DNA from: Lachnospiraceae bacterium
GTDB taxonomy: Bacteria; Bacillota; Clostridia; Lachnospirales; Lachnospiraceae
DNA length: 64,000 bases
Direction: 5' to 3'
Assembly (NCBI GenBank): GCA_022793195.1
Contig: JAAWCJ010000029.1
Span: 1 to 64,000 of the forward strand
Program-made: the position numbers and the translations under genes
Notes under the pieces: model-generated
Told to the model about the DNA's origin: nothing
The model's database searches: none
Seen by the model: the letters and a program-made list of their open reading frames with translations, nothing else
In this document: one piece after another, positions 53,781-63,401 of the stretch
Layout: every line of letters starts with the position of its first letter
Numbering within the stretch: position 1 is the stretch's first letter

Positions 53781-56198
53781 TTACTTACCAAAACGGAATC
53801 TAAGCTTTCTGAAAGTTTCCTGGAGCCAGGAAAGCCCCATGGTAAGATAGCGTAAAAGCGGCTCTGTGGCAATGGCAAACAATACAAACAACATGGCACA
53901 TTCCATGGAGATTTTTTTGATGGCAAATAAATCCGGCAGAAATATCCCGCTTAAAATCAACCCGGCCACGCACCCAGCCCAAACTGCCATACGGAATTTA
54001 TTCATGGGCTGGCAGATCTTAAAAAGAATCATGAAACCAACAATGGCAAGCAACATGGTGGCCGCAGTGGAAATATCCTCCGGGTCCACATGGAACGTCC
54101 CTCCAAATACCACCAGGGCGCCCACGGCTATCACATCAGTCAGGCCTCCTGGCAGCGCCTTTTTGATCACATTTGCCATAAAATGTCCCTGTATCCGCTC
54201 CTTGTTGGGCTGAAGGGCCAGGAAAAAGGCCGGCACACCGATGGCAAACATGCTGATCAATGAAACCTGGGCAGGCTCCAGGGGATAAGTAATCATAAAA
54301 GCCACGGAAAACAGGGAAAGCAGCAGGGAAAAGATATTTTTCACCAGAAACAGGCTGGCCGACCGTTCAATGTTGTTAACCACCCGCCGCCCTTCCAAAA
54401 CCACCTGGGGCATACAGGAAAAGTCGGAATCCAGAAGAACTACCTGGGAAGCCTGGGCCGCCGCCTCGCTCCCTGACGCCATGGCCACGCTACAGTCCGC
54501 GTCCTTTAATGCCAGCACATCATTGACGCCGTCCCCCGTCATGGCAACTGTCCTGCCCTGGAGCTTTAAAGCCTCCACAAACTGCCGTTTCTGGTCAGGC
54601 GTCACCCGGCCAAAGACTGTATATTCCCGCATGGCCCGGCTCACTGCCTCCGGAGTCGTCAAGGTGGAGGCGTCCACATAACGCTCCGCCCCGGCTACAT
54701 GCGCCTCTTTTGCTGCCTCCGACACAGTCAGGGGATTGTCCCCTGAGATCACCTTGATCTCCACCCCCTGTTCAGCAAAGTAAGCAAAGGTTTCCGGCGC
54801 TTCCTTTCGGATAGGATTGGCCAGAAGAAGAAATCCCAGAGGCGTCACATGTCCTGTCAACGGTTTTCCGTCAATCTCCCCGTCATAGGTTCCAAACACC
54901 AATGCCCGGTATCCCCGGGCCGCATAAGTTTCCAGCTGCTGCCTGACAGCCTCAAAATCCTCCCGCAGGACAAATTCCGGCGCCCCCAAAACATAGCTGC
55001 CATTTTCAAAAGTAACCCCGCTGTATTTCACTGCCGATGAAAAAGGCATCACACGGAGCGGTTTCGCCCCTGTCCCTTCCTGGAAATGCTCCTTGATGGC
55101 CTCCATGGTAATATTATCATTGCTCATGGCTTTTGCAAAATCACCCAAAAGGGCAGAAAGGGGAGGCATGGCCTCTTCTTTATAGCCATAAGCAGGAATC
55201 ACCTGTCTCACACTCATTTTATTTTCTGTAATGGTTCCCGTCTTATCCACACAAAGCACATCCACCCGCGCCAGAGTTTCAATGCTTTTCATATCATGGA
55301 GCAAAACGCCTTTGGACGCCAGGCGGATGGAACTGACTGCCAGGGCCACGCTGGTCAACAAATAAAGCCCCTCAGGAATCATCCCGATCACCGCCGCCAC
55401 CATGGATGTAATGCTGTCGGTAATGGTTTCTCCGTTAAACAGATAGCTCTGGACAAACAAAACAACGGCAATGGGGATTAATGCGATTCCCACCACCTTT
55501 AAAAGCTTATTTAAAGCCCGCATCATCTCCGACTGTTCCCCGGTCTTCATCTCTTTGGCCTGCAAAGTCAGCCTGGAAATATAGGAGGCGCTCCCCACTG
55601 CCGTCAGCATGGCATGGCACTGGCCGGATACCACAAAACTACCGGAAATCAACTGGTCTCCCTGCTTTTTTTCAATCTCGTCAGACTCACCGGTCAGAAG
55701 GGACTCATTGACCTTTACTTCCCCGGCAAGCACCACCGCATCGGCGCAGATCTGATTTCCGCCTTTAAAAATCACCACATCATCCCGTACAAGCTGCTCT
55801 GCCTCCACAGTCCAGACTTTTCCGTCCCGCACCACCGCTGCTTTGGGGGAACCCAGCATATTCATTTTCTCCAGTACCTTTTTAGCCCGGATTTCCTGTA
55901 CAATTCCAATCAACGTATTGACAACAATCACCGGAAGAAAGGTAAGATTCCGAAAGGAACCCACTATGCAAAGTAATACTGTGAGAACAGCAAAAATCAG
56001 ATTGAAGTAAGTAAACAAGTTCCCTCTGATGATTTCTCCCGTCGTGCGGGAGGAAGAATCCACCGCCACATTGGAAAGTCCCGTCTCCATCCGCTCTTCC
56101 ACCTGGCTGCGGGAAAGTCCTGTCTGATATCCCGGAAGAACCTTTTTTCTGTCTGTAAGTTGCATTTGATCCACTGTAAAACCTCCTGAGTTTTCCAC
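53781..56198 (-). CDS. P-type (HAD-IC) cation-transporting ATPase
   Basis: LCVDKTGTITENKM phosphorylation motif; AMTGDGVNDVLALKDADCSVAMASGSEAAAQASQVVLLDSDF. Confidence 0.95.
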   Translation of the reverse strand: MENSGGFTVDQMQLTDRKKVLPGYQTGLSRSQVEERMETGLSNVAVDSSSRTTGEIIRGNLFTYFNLIFAVLTVLLCIVGSFRNLTFLPVIVVNTLIGIVQEIRAKKVLEKMNMLGSPKAAVVRDGKVWTVEAEQLVRDDVVIFKGGNQICADAVVLAGEVKVNESLLTGESDEIEKKQGDQLISGSFVVSGQCHAMLTAVGSASYISRLTLQAKEMKTGEQSEMMRALNKLLKVVGIALIPIAVVLFVQSYLFNGETITDSITSMVAAVIGMIPEGLYLLTSVALAVSSIRLASKGVLLHDMKSIETLARVDVLCVDKTGTITENKMSVRQVIPAYGYKEEAMPPLSALLGDFAKAMSNDNITMEAIKEHFQEGTGAKPLRVMPFSSAVKYSGVTFENGSYVLGAPEFVLREDFEAVRQQLETYAARGYRALVFGTYDGEIDGKPLTGHVTPLGFLLLANPIRKEAPETFAYFAEQGVEIKVISGDNPLTVSEAAKEAHVAGAERYVDASTLTTPEAVSRAMREYTVFGRVTPDQKRQFVEALKLQGRTVAMTGDGVNDVLALKDADCSVAMASGSEAAAQASQVVLLDSDFSCMPQVVLEGRRVVNNIERSASLFLVKNIFSLLLSLFSVAFMITYPLEPAQVSLISMFAIGVPAFFLALQPNKERIQGHFMANVIKKALPGGLTDVIAVGALVVFGGTFHVDPEDISTAATMLLAIVGFMILFKICQPMNKFRMAVWAGCVAGLILSGIFLPDLFAIKKISMECAMLFVLFAIATEPLLRYLTMGLSWLQETFRKLRFRFGK

Positions 56199-56313
56199 AA
56201 AAACCAGACTTCATGATTAACATACAAAAAATATTTTGTCTGTGTGAAGCTATCATACCAGACAATTCTCTATTTTTTTCCTATGGAAACCAAAAGTTTT
56301 TCTTAGAATTCTA

Positions 56314-57699
56314 CTAGTCCCTGGTCAGTTTTCTCACCCATTTTCCAAAATTCACTTCCATAAAAGCCGGAATACATTTAAAGATCTGGTCGGCATTGAG
56401 ACAGCAGACCACCACCACCGGCGATGCTTTTACCACAAATGCCATAAAAAAGGACACGGGAAGCACAATCCCCCAGATGCTGATCAAGTCCAGTTTGACC
56501 ACAAAGCCCGCATGGCCCCCGCCCCGGATAATCCCGTTGTTGGTGGGCATCTGATAGGACATACCCACACATACCACACTTAAGATAATCAAAAATGTAT
56601 TTGCCATATCTTTTGTGACAGGCGACAGGTCGTAAAGGCTTAACACCGGAATCCTGAGGAAAAACAAAATTATCCCGGAAACCACCCCGATTGCCAGAAA
56701 CATCTTCTGAAGTCTTACGGCATAAAGTTTTACCTGTCCCATATCCCCCGCCCCCACGGTTTTTCCGATGAGGACGGACGCAGTGGAAGCCGCCCCCACC
56801 GCCATGGATTTTACCATGAGAAATAAGGTGGAAGCCACACTGTTGGCGGCAATGGCAGCCGCTGTCATGTGGCCCAAAATCACTGTCTGGAGAGCCGTAT
56901 TTAACCCCCACAGGCTCTGGACAAAAAACACAGGGGCCGTCACCTTAAAATAATCTTTTGAAAGTACCCGGTCAAACTGAAAATACCCCCGCAGTTTCAG
57001 GCACAGACGTTTTTCTTTTCGCGCCACGTAAAAGATCAAAATTCCACATTCCAGAATCCTGGCAGCCAAAGTACCGATGGCCGCACCTGCCACCCCCAGT
57101 TTTGGCGCCCCAAATTTCCCATAAATCAGCACATAGTTAATTCCACAGTTGACAAAAAAAGTCATGACGGAAAGATAGAAGGCAATCCGCACCACCTCCA
57201 CGCTCCTCAGGGAAGCTAAAAGAAGCTGTGTCACCGCAAAGAACAGATAAGTAAAGCGGATTAGACGGATATAGCGCACCCCTTCTTCGATAATGGGTCC
57301 GTCAGTCGTAAAAAGCCCCACAGCCTGATATGGAAAAAAGGACACCAAAAGAAACAGGATAACCGCCACCAGAAGCCCGGTCCGCATGGCCGTGGCCGCA
57401 ATCTTCCTCATGGGTTCTGTCTGCTTTCTCCCCCAGTACTGACTGCAGAACATGACGGCACCGTCCCCGAGGGCAAGGAGCATCTGTTGAAAGACAAACT
57501 GAATCTGGTTGACTGCCGCCACTCCTGCCAGTGAAGTCTCACTGTAGGCGCCCAGCATCATATTATCTGCCAGATTAACGCTCAATGTAATCACATTCTG
57601 CAGCACTAAAGCTGTATAGATTGAAAAAAAGTTCCGGTAAAAATACCTTTTTTCTTCTGTCTGTTTCACACGTTCCACCTTACTCTGCCCAGAAGGCAT
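56314..57699 (-). CDS. MATE-family efflux transporter
   Basis: 461 aa, 12-TM pattern; NVITLSVNLADNMMLGAYSETSLAGVAAVNQIQFVFQQMLLALGDGAVMFCSQYWG. Confidence 0.93.
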   Translation of the reverse strand: MPSGQSKVERVKQTEEKRYFYRNFFSIYTALVLQNVITLSVNLADNMMLGAYSETSLAGVAAVNQIQFVFQQMLLALGDGAVMFCSQYWGRKQTEPMRKIAATAMRTGLLVAVILFLLVSFFPYQAVGLFTTDGPIIEEGVRYIRLIRFTYLFFAVTQLLLASLRSVEVVRIAFYLSVMTFFVNCGINYVLIYGKFGAPKLGVAGAAIGTLAARILECGILIFYVARKEKRLCLKLRGYFQFDRVLSKDYFKVTAPVFFVQSLWGLNTALQTVILGHMTAAAIAANSVASTLFLMVKSMAVGAASTASVLIGKTVGAGDMGQVKLYAVRLQKMFLAIGVVSGIILFFLRIPVLSLYDLSPVTKDMANTFLIILSVVCVGMSYQMPTNNGIIRGGGHAGFVVKLDLISIWGIVLPVSFFMAFVVKASPVVVVCCLNADQIFKCIPAFMEVNFGKWVRKLTRD

Positions 57700-58030
57700 C
57701 TTCTATGACACGTACTTCCTCACCCATGACAGAAACCACATCAAACCTGCACCTGGCCCACCAGTCGTAACCGTGCCTGTGCATGTAAACTTCCGCGGTC
57801 CGCCGGATACTCTCCTGCTTTTTTCTGTCCACGGCCTCCTCCGGAAAGCCGCCCTTTTCATCTTTTCTGTATTTGACCTCCACAAACACAAGGAATCCCT
57901 GATGTCTGGCAATGATGTCGATCTCTCCCAGGCGGCATCGGAAATTTCTGTCCAAAATCCGGTAGCCCCTGGCATACAGCTCCCTGGCCGCCCTTTCCTC
58001 ATATCTGGCTCCTGCCTCATGACGATTCAA
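57680..58030 (-). CDS. YraN/UPF0102 endonuclease-like protein
   Basis: GARYEERAARELYARGYRILDRNFRCRLGEIDIIARHQGFLVFVEVKYRKDEKGG. Confidence 0.93.
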   Translation of the reverse strand: MNRHEAGARYEERAARELYARGYRILDRNFRCRLGEIDIIARHQGFLVFVEVKYRKDEKGGFPEEAVDRKKQESIRRTAEVYMHRHGYDWWARCRFDVVSVMGEEVRVIEDAFWAE

Positions 58031-58046
58031 ATACCTGCTCTCCCTC

Positions 58047-58805
58047 CTACAAAAACTTCTTTAAAAAACTCCTCCTGTGAATAGGAGTCATCCCATAGCG
58101 GCGGATAGCTTCCATATGTCCGCCAGAACCGTACCCTTTATGTCCCGCAAACCCATATTCTGGATATATCTTATCATATTCCCGCATCATCCGGTCCCTG
58201 GTCACTTTCGCAATAATACTGGCCGCTGCAATGGAAAGGCTTTTGGCATCCCCTTTGATAATGGGCACCTGGAGGATCTTTCCGTCCAGGCCCGGAATCG
58301 TCACCGCATCATTGAGGCACACATCCGGGCGGACAGAAAGCTTCCCCACCGCCTCCCTCATGGCTTCATAAGTGGCCTGGAGGATGTTGATCTCATCAAT
58401 CCGACCGGGGCTCACAACCCCCACACCCACGCTGACAGCAGCTTCCATGATCTCATCAAAAAGCTCCTCCCGTTTCTTCTCCGAAAGCTTTTTGGAATCA
58501 TTCACATAGGGGATCCGGCATCCCTCCGGCAATATTACCGCAGCGGCGGCCACCGGCCCTGCCAGGGGGCCTCTGCCCGCCTCGTCAATTCCGCAGACAA
58601 CACCCGCCTCCTCATATTTCTTTTCATAAATGGTCATGGTTTCCAAACGGGCGTACTCTGCCTCCAGGGCTTTCTGCCTTTTCTCAAAACTTTCCAGAAG
58701 TTTTCTTACTCCTGTCCGCTCATCTTCCCTATATAAGTCAAGCAATGCGGGTAACTCCGCATTGCCTGCCTGTTCCAACTGCAATTTTATCTCTTGTACC
58801 TTCAT
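58047..58805 (-). CDS. rnhB: Ribonuclease HII
   Basis: CGIDEAGRGPLAGPVAAAAVILP...NDSKKLSEKKREELF...KGDAKSLSIAAASIIAKVTRDR. Confidence 0.97.
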   Translation of the reverse strand: MKVQEIKLQLEQAGNAELPALLDLYREDERTGVRKLLESFEKRQKALEAEYARLETMTIYEKKYEEAGVVCGIDEAGRGPLAGPVAAAAVILPEGCRIPYVNDSKKLSEKKREELFDEIMEAAVSVGVGVVSPGRIDEINILQATYEAMREAVGKLSVRPDVCLNDAVTIPGLDGKILQVPIIKGDAKSLSIAAASIIAKVTRDRMMREYDKIYPEYGFAGHKGYGSGGHMEAIRRYGMTPIHRRSFLKKFL

Positions 58806-58825
58806 ATTGCCGCCTTACTTATCTT

Positions 58826-59422
58826 TTATCTGTGGCTGATAAACCCGATTTTATTTAATGGCCAAATGCGAAGCCACGCACGTCCTATGATCTGTTCTCT
58901 CTTTACATTGGCAACAGACGGATCCCTGCTGTCGGAACTGTCATTCCGGTTATCCCCCAATACAAAATATTCATCCTCTCCAAGTGTAATGGGATCTGCC
59001 GCAAGTTTTGCATCCCGGATGGGTTCCAGCCCATAATTTTCCTCCAGGCGTTCTCCGTCAATATAGATGTCGCTGCCGATGATCTGCACCGTCTCACCGG
59101 GGAGCCCGATGACACGTTTGATGTAAAAAACATTTTTAGCATGGGTATAGCGGAACACCACAATATCAAACCGTTCCGGTTCATGGAACCGGTAAGTAAC
59201 CTTTTCCAGAATCAACTGGTCTCCGTCCTGGAGGGTATCGTTCATAGAAGTGCCTGACACGCTGGTCCTCTGGGCTACAAATACAATAATCAAAAATGTA
59301 CATCCAAATATAACGGCTGCATATACCAAAAAACTGATTATTTCCTGCAGACGGCCCCGCTTTTTAGGTTCATCAAACTCCGGTAATTCTTCTGTTATCT
59401 GTTCCACTCCGTTTTCCATCAT
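58826..59422 (-). CDS. lepB: Signal peptidase I
   Basis: TSVSGTSMNDTLQDGDQLILEKVTYRF...FYIKRVIGLPGETVQI...YFVLGDNRNDSSDSR. Confidence 0.95.
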   Translation of the reverse strand: MMENGVEQITEELPEFDEPKKRGRLQEIISFLVYAAVIFGCTFLIIVFVAQRTSVSGTSMNDTLQDGDQLILEKVTYRFHEPERFDIVVFRYTHAKNVFYIKRVIGLPGETVQIIGSDIYIDGERLEENYGLEPIRDAKLAADPITLGEDEYFVLGDNRNDSSDSRDPSVANVKREQIIGRAWLRIWPLNKIGFISHR

Positions 59423-60282
59423 CCCTGCTCCTGGTCGGGAAGCTCCAGGGTAATGGCTCCCAGCCTCCCGCTTCTGAAATCATCAATAACCAATCTGGCC
59501 GCCTTTTCCAGGTCCAGCTCGTTTCCTTTCAGAACGCAGTTTCTGAACCGTGCAATTTCCGTCAGCATATGGACCGGTCCTTCTTTTCTCTCTGCCTCCG
59601 TAAGCTGATAGCGCAGTTCCAGGGTTTCAGGATACCGTTCTTCCAAACGGCCAAGCAGTTCCAGGGACAGCTCTTCCATCCCCAAAATTTCATCCTTCAC
59701 AGAACCTAAAAGCGCCAGTTTGATTCCCACCTGCTCATCTTCAAATTTAGGCCATAAAATCCCCGGCGTATCCAGAAGTTCCACTTCTTTGCTTAAACGG
59801 ATCCACTGATTCCCTCTGGTGACGCCCGGACGGTTTCCTGTCTTTGCACAGGCTCTGCCTGCAAAAGAATTGATAAACGTGGATTTCCCAACATTGGGAA
59901 TCCCCACCACCATAGCTCTGACAGGGCGGTTCTTGATTCCCCGTTTCCTGTCCCGTTCTGTTTTTTCCCGACAGGCTTCCCTGACTGCATTCTGCACCGG
60001 CTTCATGTCCGACCGCTTTCTGGCATCCACCCTGGCCGTAATACAACCCTGCTCCAGGAAATACTGCTCCCATATCTTATTTGCCTTCGCATCAGCCAAA
60101 TCCGCTTTGTTTAACAGGACCAGCCGCGCTTTGTTTCCACTAAGCTCATCAATATCCGGATTTCTGCTGGAGAGAGGCGCCCTGGCATCCAGTATCTCCA
60201 CCACCAAATCCACCAGCTTCATATCCTCTTTCATGGCCCGTTTTGCTTTTGTCATATGACCCGGATACCACTGAACCTGCAT
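59419..60282 (-). CDS. rbgA: Ribosome biogenesis GTPase YlqF/RbgA
   Basis: MQVQWYPGHMTKAKRAMKEDMKLVDLVVEILDARAPLSSRNPDI; GIPNVGKSTFINSFAGR (circularly permuted GTPase). Confidence 0.96.
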   Translation of the reverse strand: MQVQWYPGHMTKAKRAMKEDMKLVDLVVEILDARAPLSSRNPDIDELSGNKARLVLLNKADLADAKANKIWEQYFLEQGCITARVDARKRSDMKPVQNAVREACREKTERDRKRGIKNRPVRAMVVGIPNVGKSTFINSFAGRACAKTGNRPGVTRGNQWIRLSKEVELLDTPGILWPKFEDEQVGIKLALLGSVKDEILGMEELSLELLGRLEERYPETLELRYQLTEAERKEGPVHMLTEIARFRNCVLKGNELDLEKAARLVIDDFRSGRLGAITLELPDQEQG

Positions 60283-60295
60283 ACTATCCCTCTTT

Positions 60296-60868
60296 CTACT
60301 TGATCAACCCGAAATCTTCAAAAGGCGACACCCGTATCCAGATACGCCCCTCAATCCGGCTGGCATGAACATTCCCCACATTGGAAAAACGGCTGTCTTC
60401 ACTGGTATCTGTATTGTCTCCCAGAACAAAATATTCTCCTGCCTCAAGTTCCAGCTCTTCCTCAGCCAGCCCTGCCGTCTTTATGGCTTCTTCCTTTTCA
60501 GAAATTGCCAGCTCTTTTCCGTCAATATAAAGAATCCCGTCTTTGATCTGCAGCCGCTCTCCCGGAAGCCCCACAATCCGCTTGATATAAACCCGGCTTT
60601 CATCTGCCGGATCGCGAAACGCAATCACATCCATCCGTTTCGGTTCTGAAAAATTATACCACAATTTATCCAATAAAACAACATCCCCGCTTTTTAAAAA
60701 CGGCTCCATGGACCGGCCCGATACGGTCAGTTTTGTCCCCAGCATCACAACAGCAAAAAATGCCAGAGTGATCACTGCAACAATATCAACTCCCCAGCCA
60801 ATCACTTTTAAAAATCTCTTTTGTTCCTGTCTGTTTTCATTCTGATAGTACAATCCCAATCTAAACAC
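60296..60868 (-). CDS. lepB: Signal peptidase I (second copy)
   Basis: TVSGRSMEPFLKSGDVVLLDKLWYNF...VYIKRIVGLPGERLQI...YFVLGDNTDTSEDSR. Confidence 0.95.
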   Translation of the reverse strand: MFRLGLYYQNENRQEQKRFLKVIGWGVDIVAVITLAFFAVVMLGTKLTVSGRSMEPFLKSGDVVLLDKLWYNFSEPKRMDVIAFRDPADESRVYIKRIVGLPGERLQIKDGILYIDGKELAISEKEEAIKTAGLAEEELELEAGEYFVLGDNTDTSEDSRFSNVGNVHASRIEGRIWIRVSPFEDFGLIK

Positions 60869-60982
60869 CTGTCTCTTCTGCCCTGTGTGCCATCGAGTAG
60901 GGAAGATTTATCTTCCCCTACTGGCATACGGCCCGTGCGCCGCCTTAGCAGCATATTTCCCCTGCACGGGCCTGTACATAAA

Positions 60983-61015
60983 AAAGGGACAATCTATGAA
61001 AATAATTGTCCCCCT
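60983..61015 (-). terminator. Rho-independent terminator downstream of rplS
   Basis: GGGGACAATTATTTTCATAGATTGTCCCTTTTTT on the minus strand. Confidence 0.85.
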
Positions 61016-61046
61016 GAAGTTCCATGTTAAGCAGTCATCCTGCAGA

Positions 61047-61394
61047 TTATTTCTTTAACTCCTTTACCTTGGCAGCCTTGCCTACCCGGTCTCTCAAGTA
61101 GAACAGCTTCGCCCTTCTCACCTTACCTCTTCTCACAACCTCGATCTTTTCTACGAAGGGAGAATGAACCGGCCACGTCTTTTCCACACCGATTCCATTG
61201 GAATTTTTCCTGACAGTAAAGGTTTCTCTTGAACCGCCATTTTGTCTCTTAATGACAGTTCCCTCAAAAACCTGGATTCTCTCACGAGTACCTTCTTTAA
61301 TCTTATTGTGTACCCTTACGGTATCACCAACGCGAAACGCGTCTACAGAGCCTTTCATCTGGCCTGCTTCAATTTCTCTGATCATGTCGTTCAT
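61047..61394 (-). CDS. rplS: 50S ribosomal protein L19
   Basis: [79 protein letters not shown]. Confidence 0.98.
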   Translation of the reverse strand: MNDMIREIEAGQMKGSVDAFRVGDTVRVHNKIKEGTRERIQVFEGTVIKRQNGGSRETFTVRKNSNGIGVEKTWPVHSPFVEKIEVVRRGKVRRAKLFYLRDRVGKAAKVKELKK

Positions 61395-61480
61395 GTGCGA
61401 CCTCCTTATGATTGTTGGATGTTCTTAATGCTCGTGGCACCAGAGGACCATCTCTCATCTTTCACAACTGTTATACCTTA

Positions 61481-62221
61481 TCATATTTCCTCCTGAAAAT
61501 CAAGTGTTTTCAGAAGTTCTTTTTCCTCTGCGGAAAGAACCGCTTTTTCAAGTAAATCAGGACGGGATCTGGCCGTGCGAATCACCGATTGCTTCCTGCG
61601 CCATCTGTCCACATTTCCATGATGGCCGGAAAGCAGTACCTCCGGCACTTTCTTTCCCATGAATTCTTCCGGCCTGGTGTACTGGGGATATTCCAGAAGG
61701 CTGTCGTGGAAGGTTTCAAACTCCGCCGAAGCATCATTATGGAGGACGCCTGGCACCAGTCTGGCGATGCTGTCGATGACTACCATAGCTGCTAACTCCC
61801 CGCCGGTCAGCACATAATCTCCAATGGAAATATAGTCGGTGACAATCATCTCCAGCACCCGCTCATCAATCCCTTCATAATGGCCGCAGAGAAAAACCAG
61901 CTCCTCCTCTTTTGCCAGTTCTTCCGCCACAGACTGATTAAATACCCTGCCCTGTGGCGTCAGGTATATCACCCTGGGATTTGTCTGAAGTTTTTCTGTC
62001 ACTGATTTCCAGGCGCTGTAAACAGGCCCTGGCTGCATCACCAGTCCCGCCCCTCCGCCATAAGGGGCATCATCTACCCGGTTATGTTTATTTTCTGAAA
62101 AGTCCCGGATATTGACTGCCTTTAAGGACAGCACTCCTTTTTCTTCCGCCCGCCCCAAAATACTGGTACGCAGGCCGTCAAGCACCATCTGGGGAAACAG
62201 GGTCAGTATATGGCAGTTCAT
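61481..62221 (-). CDS. trmD: tRNA (guanine-N1)-methyltransferase
   Basis: MNCHILTLFPQMVLDGLRTSILGRAEEKG...DDAPYGGGAGLVMQPGPV...ISIGDYVLTGGELAAMVVIDSIARLVPGVL. Confidence 0.98.
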   Translation of the reverse strand: MNCHILTLFPQMVLDGLRTSILGRAEEKGVLSLKAVNIRDFSENKHNRVDDAPYGGGAGLVMQPGPVYSAWKSVTEKLQTNPRVIYLTPQGRVFNQSVAEELAKEEELVFLCGHYEGIDERVLEMIVTDYISIGDYVLTGGELAAMVVIDSIARLVPGVLHNDASAEFETFHDSLLEYPQYTRPEEFMGKKVPEVLLSGHHGNVDRWRRKQSVIRTARSRPDLLEKAVLSAEEKELLKTLDFQEEI

Positions 62222-62233
62222 ATGATTCCTCCA

Positions 62234-62746
62234 TTATAGATCCAAAAGCCCGTCCAAAACATGGACAAGAACCTCACTTTTTTCCAAATCCACATCCAGA
62301 ACACATTCATCCGTCACCGGAAGCAACACAGTTTTGCCGTTTTCCATCTGCACCTCGTAGACATCATTGGCCCCTGTCTGAAGAACATCCTTTAAAGTGC
62401 CGAGGAGCGCTCCTTCATCTGTCACCACAGACAGGCCGATTAAATCCGCAATAAAATACTCCCCCTCTTTTAACGGCACCGCCTGTTCCCTTGTAATCCA
62501 AAGTTCTGCCCCTTTATACCGTTCCACTTCATTGATATCATCAATGCCTTTAAATTTTATAATGACAAACTGTTTGAAAAACCTGACGCTCTCAATCTCC
62601 AATACCGGTTTCTCCCGCTTTGCAACAAGAATCACCTGTTTCAAAACCTTAAAACGGGCCGGGTCATCTGTAGTCGGAAATACTTTGACCTCTCCGCGAA
62701 GCCCGTGAGTAGATGTAATCACTCCTACGCGAAATTCTGATACCAT
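62234..62746 (-). CDS. rimM: Ribosome maturation factor RimM
   Basis: FRVGVITSTHGLRGEVKVFPTTDDPARF; PRC-barrel-like C-terminus. Confidence 0.96.
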   Translation of the reverse strand: MVSEFRVGVITSTHGLRGEVKVFPTTDDPARFKVLKQVILVAKREKPVLEIESVRFFKQFVIIKFKGIDDINEVERYKGAELWITREQAVPLKEGEYFIADLIGLSVVTDEGALLGTLKDVLQTGANDVYEVQMENGKTVLLPVTDECVLDVDLEKSEVLVHVLDGLLDL

Positions 62747-62792
62747 TGTTTTCTCCCATAAAAAAGACTGCTATTCCCCTCAGAGGGTTTTC

Positions 62793-62823
62793 ATCGTATA
62801 GGGAACGAAGTTTCCTATACGAT
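62793..62823. repeat. Hairpin sharing the family 2 core motif
   Basis: ATCGTATAGGGAACGAAGTTTCCTATACGAT; compare CGTATGGGGAACGAAGTCCCTATACG in copy D. Confidence 0.7.
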
Positions 62824-62873
62824 AAGAAATCATTTCCCCTGCAAGGCAAAAGCCCCCAGGGGAAATAGTTTCT

Positions 62874-63101
62874 TTACTGAATTTCCAGAACTGCTTTTTT
62901 GTCCTCTCTGGAAGCCGCCGCCTTTACAACGCTGCGGATTGCCTTTGCAATTCTGCCCTGCTTTCCAATGACCTTCCCCATATCGGAAGGATCCACATGA
63001 AGCTCCAGAATCGTTTCTTTTCCTTCCTCCTTTTCCGTAACGGATACGCAGTCAGGATGATCCACCAGAGCTTTTGCAATTACTTCAACCAGTTCTTTCA
63101 T
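62874..63101 (-). CDS. khpA: KH-domain RNA-binding protein (KhpA/YlqC)
   Basis: MKELVEVIAKALVDHPDCVSVTEKEEGKETILELHVDPSDMGKVIGKQGRIAKAIRSVVKAAA. Confidence 0.95.
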   Translation of the reverse strand: MKELVEVIAKALVDHPDCVSVTEKEEGKETILELHVDPSDMGKVIGKQGRIAKAIRSVVKAAASREDKKAVLEIQ

Positions 63102-63120
63102 TGCCTCACCTCCATGCGGA

Positions 63121-63366
63121 TTATTTTTCAACACCGGCGATTTTCAGAAGCTTCGCAACTGTGTCTGTGGGCTGTGCGCCTGTGGATAACCACTTCTTTG
63201 CCAGCTCCTCATTGATTTTGATCACACTGGGGTCTTTTGTCGGATCATAGTATCCGATTTCCTCGATAAATCTGCCATCTCTGGGAGACCTGGAATCTGC
63301 AACAATGATTCTATAAAAAGGCGCCTTCTTCTGACCCATTCTCTTTAATCTCATTTTAACTGCCAT
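63121..63366 (-). CDS. rpsP: 30S ribosomal protein S16
   Basis: [46 protein letters not shown]. Confidence 0.98.
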   Translation of the reverse strand: MAVKMRLKRMGQKKAPFYRIIVADSRSPRDGRFIEEIGYYDPTKDPSVIKINEELAKKWLSTGAQPTDTVAKLLKIAGVEK

Positions 63367-63401
63367 CTCACATTCACCTCCTTGGAATATTTTTATATTT
63401 A

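Noticed and set aside
58826-60868. Two lepB genes flanking rbgA as a novel duplication
   Set aside because: Multiple signal peptidases near ylqF/rplS are common in Firmicutes; ordinary
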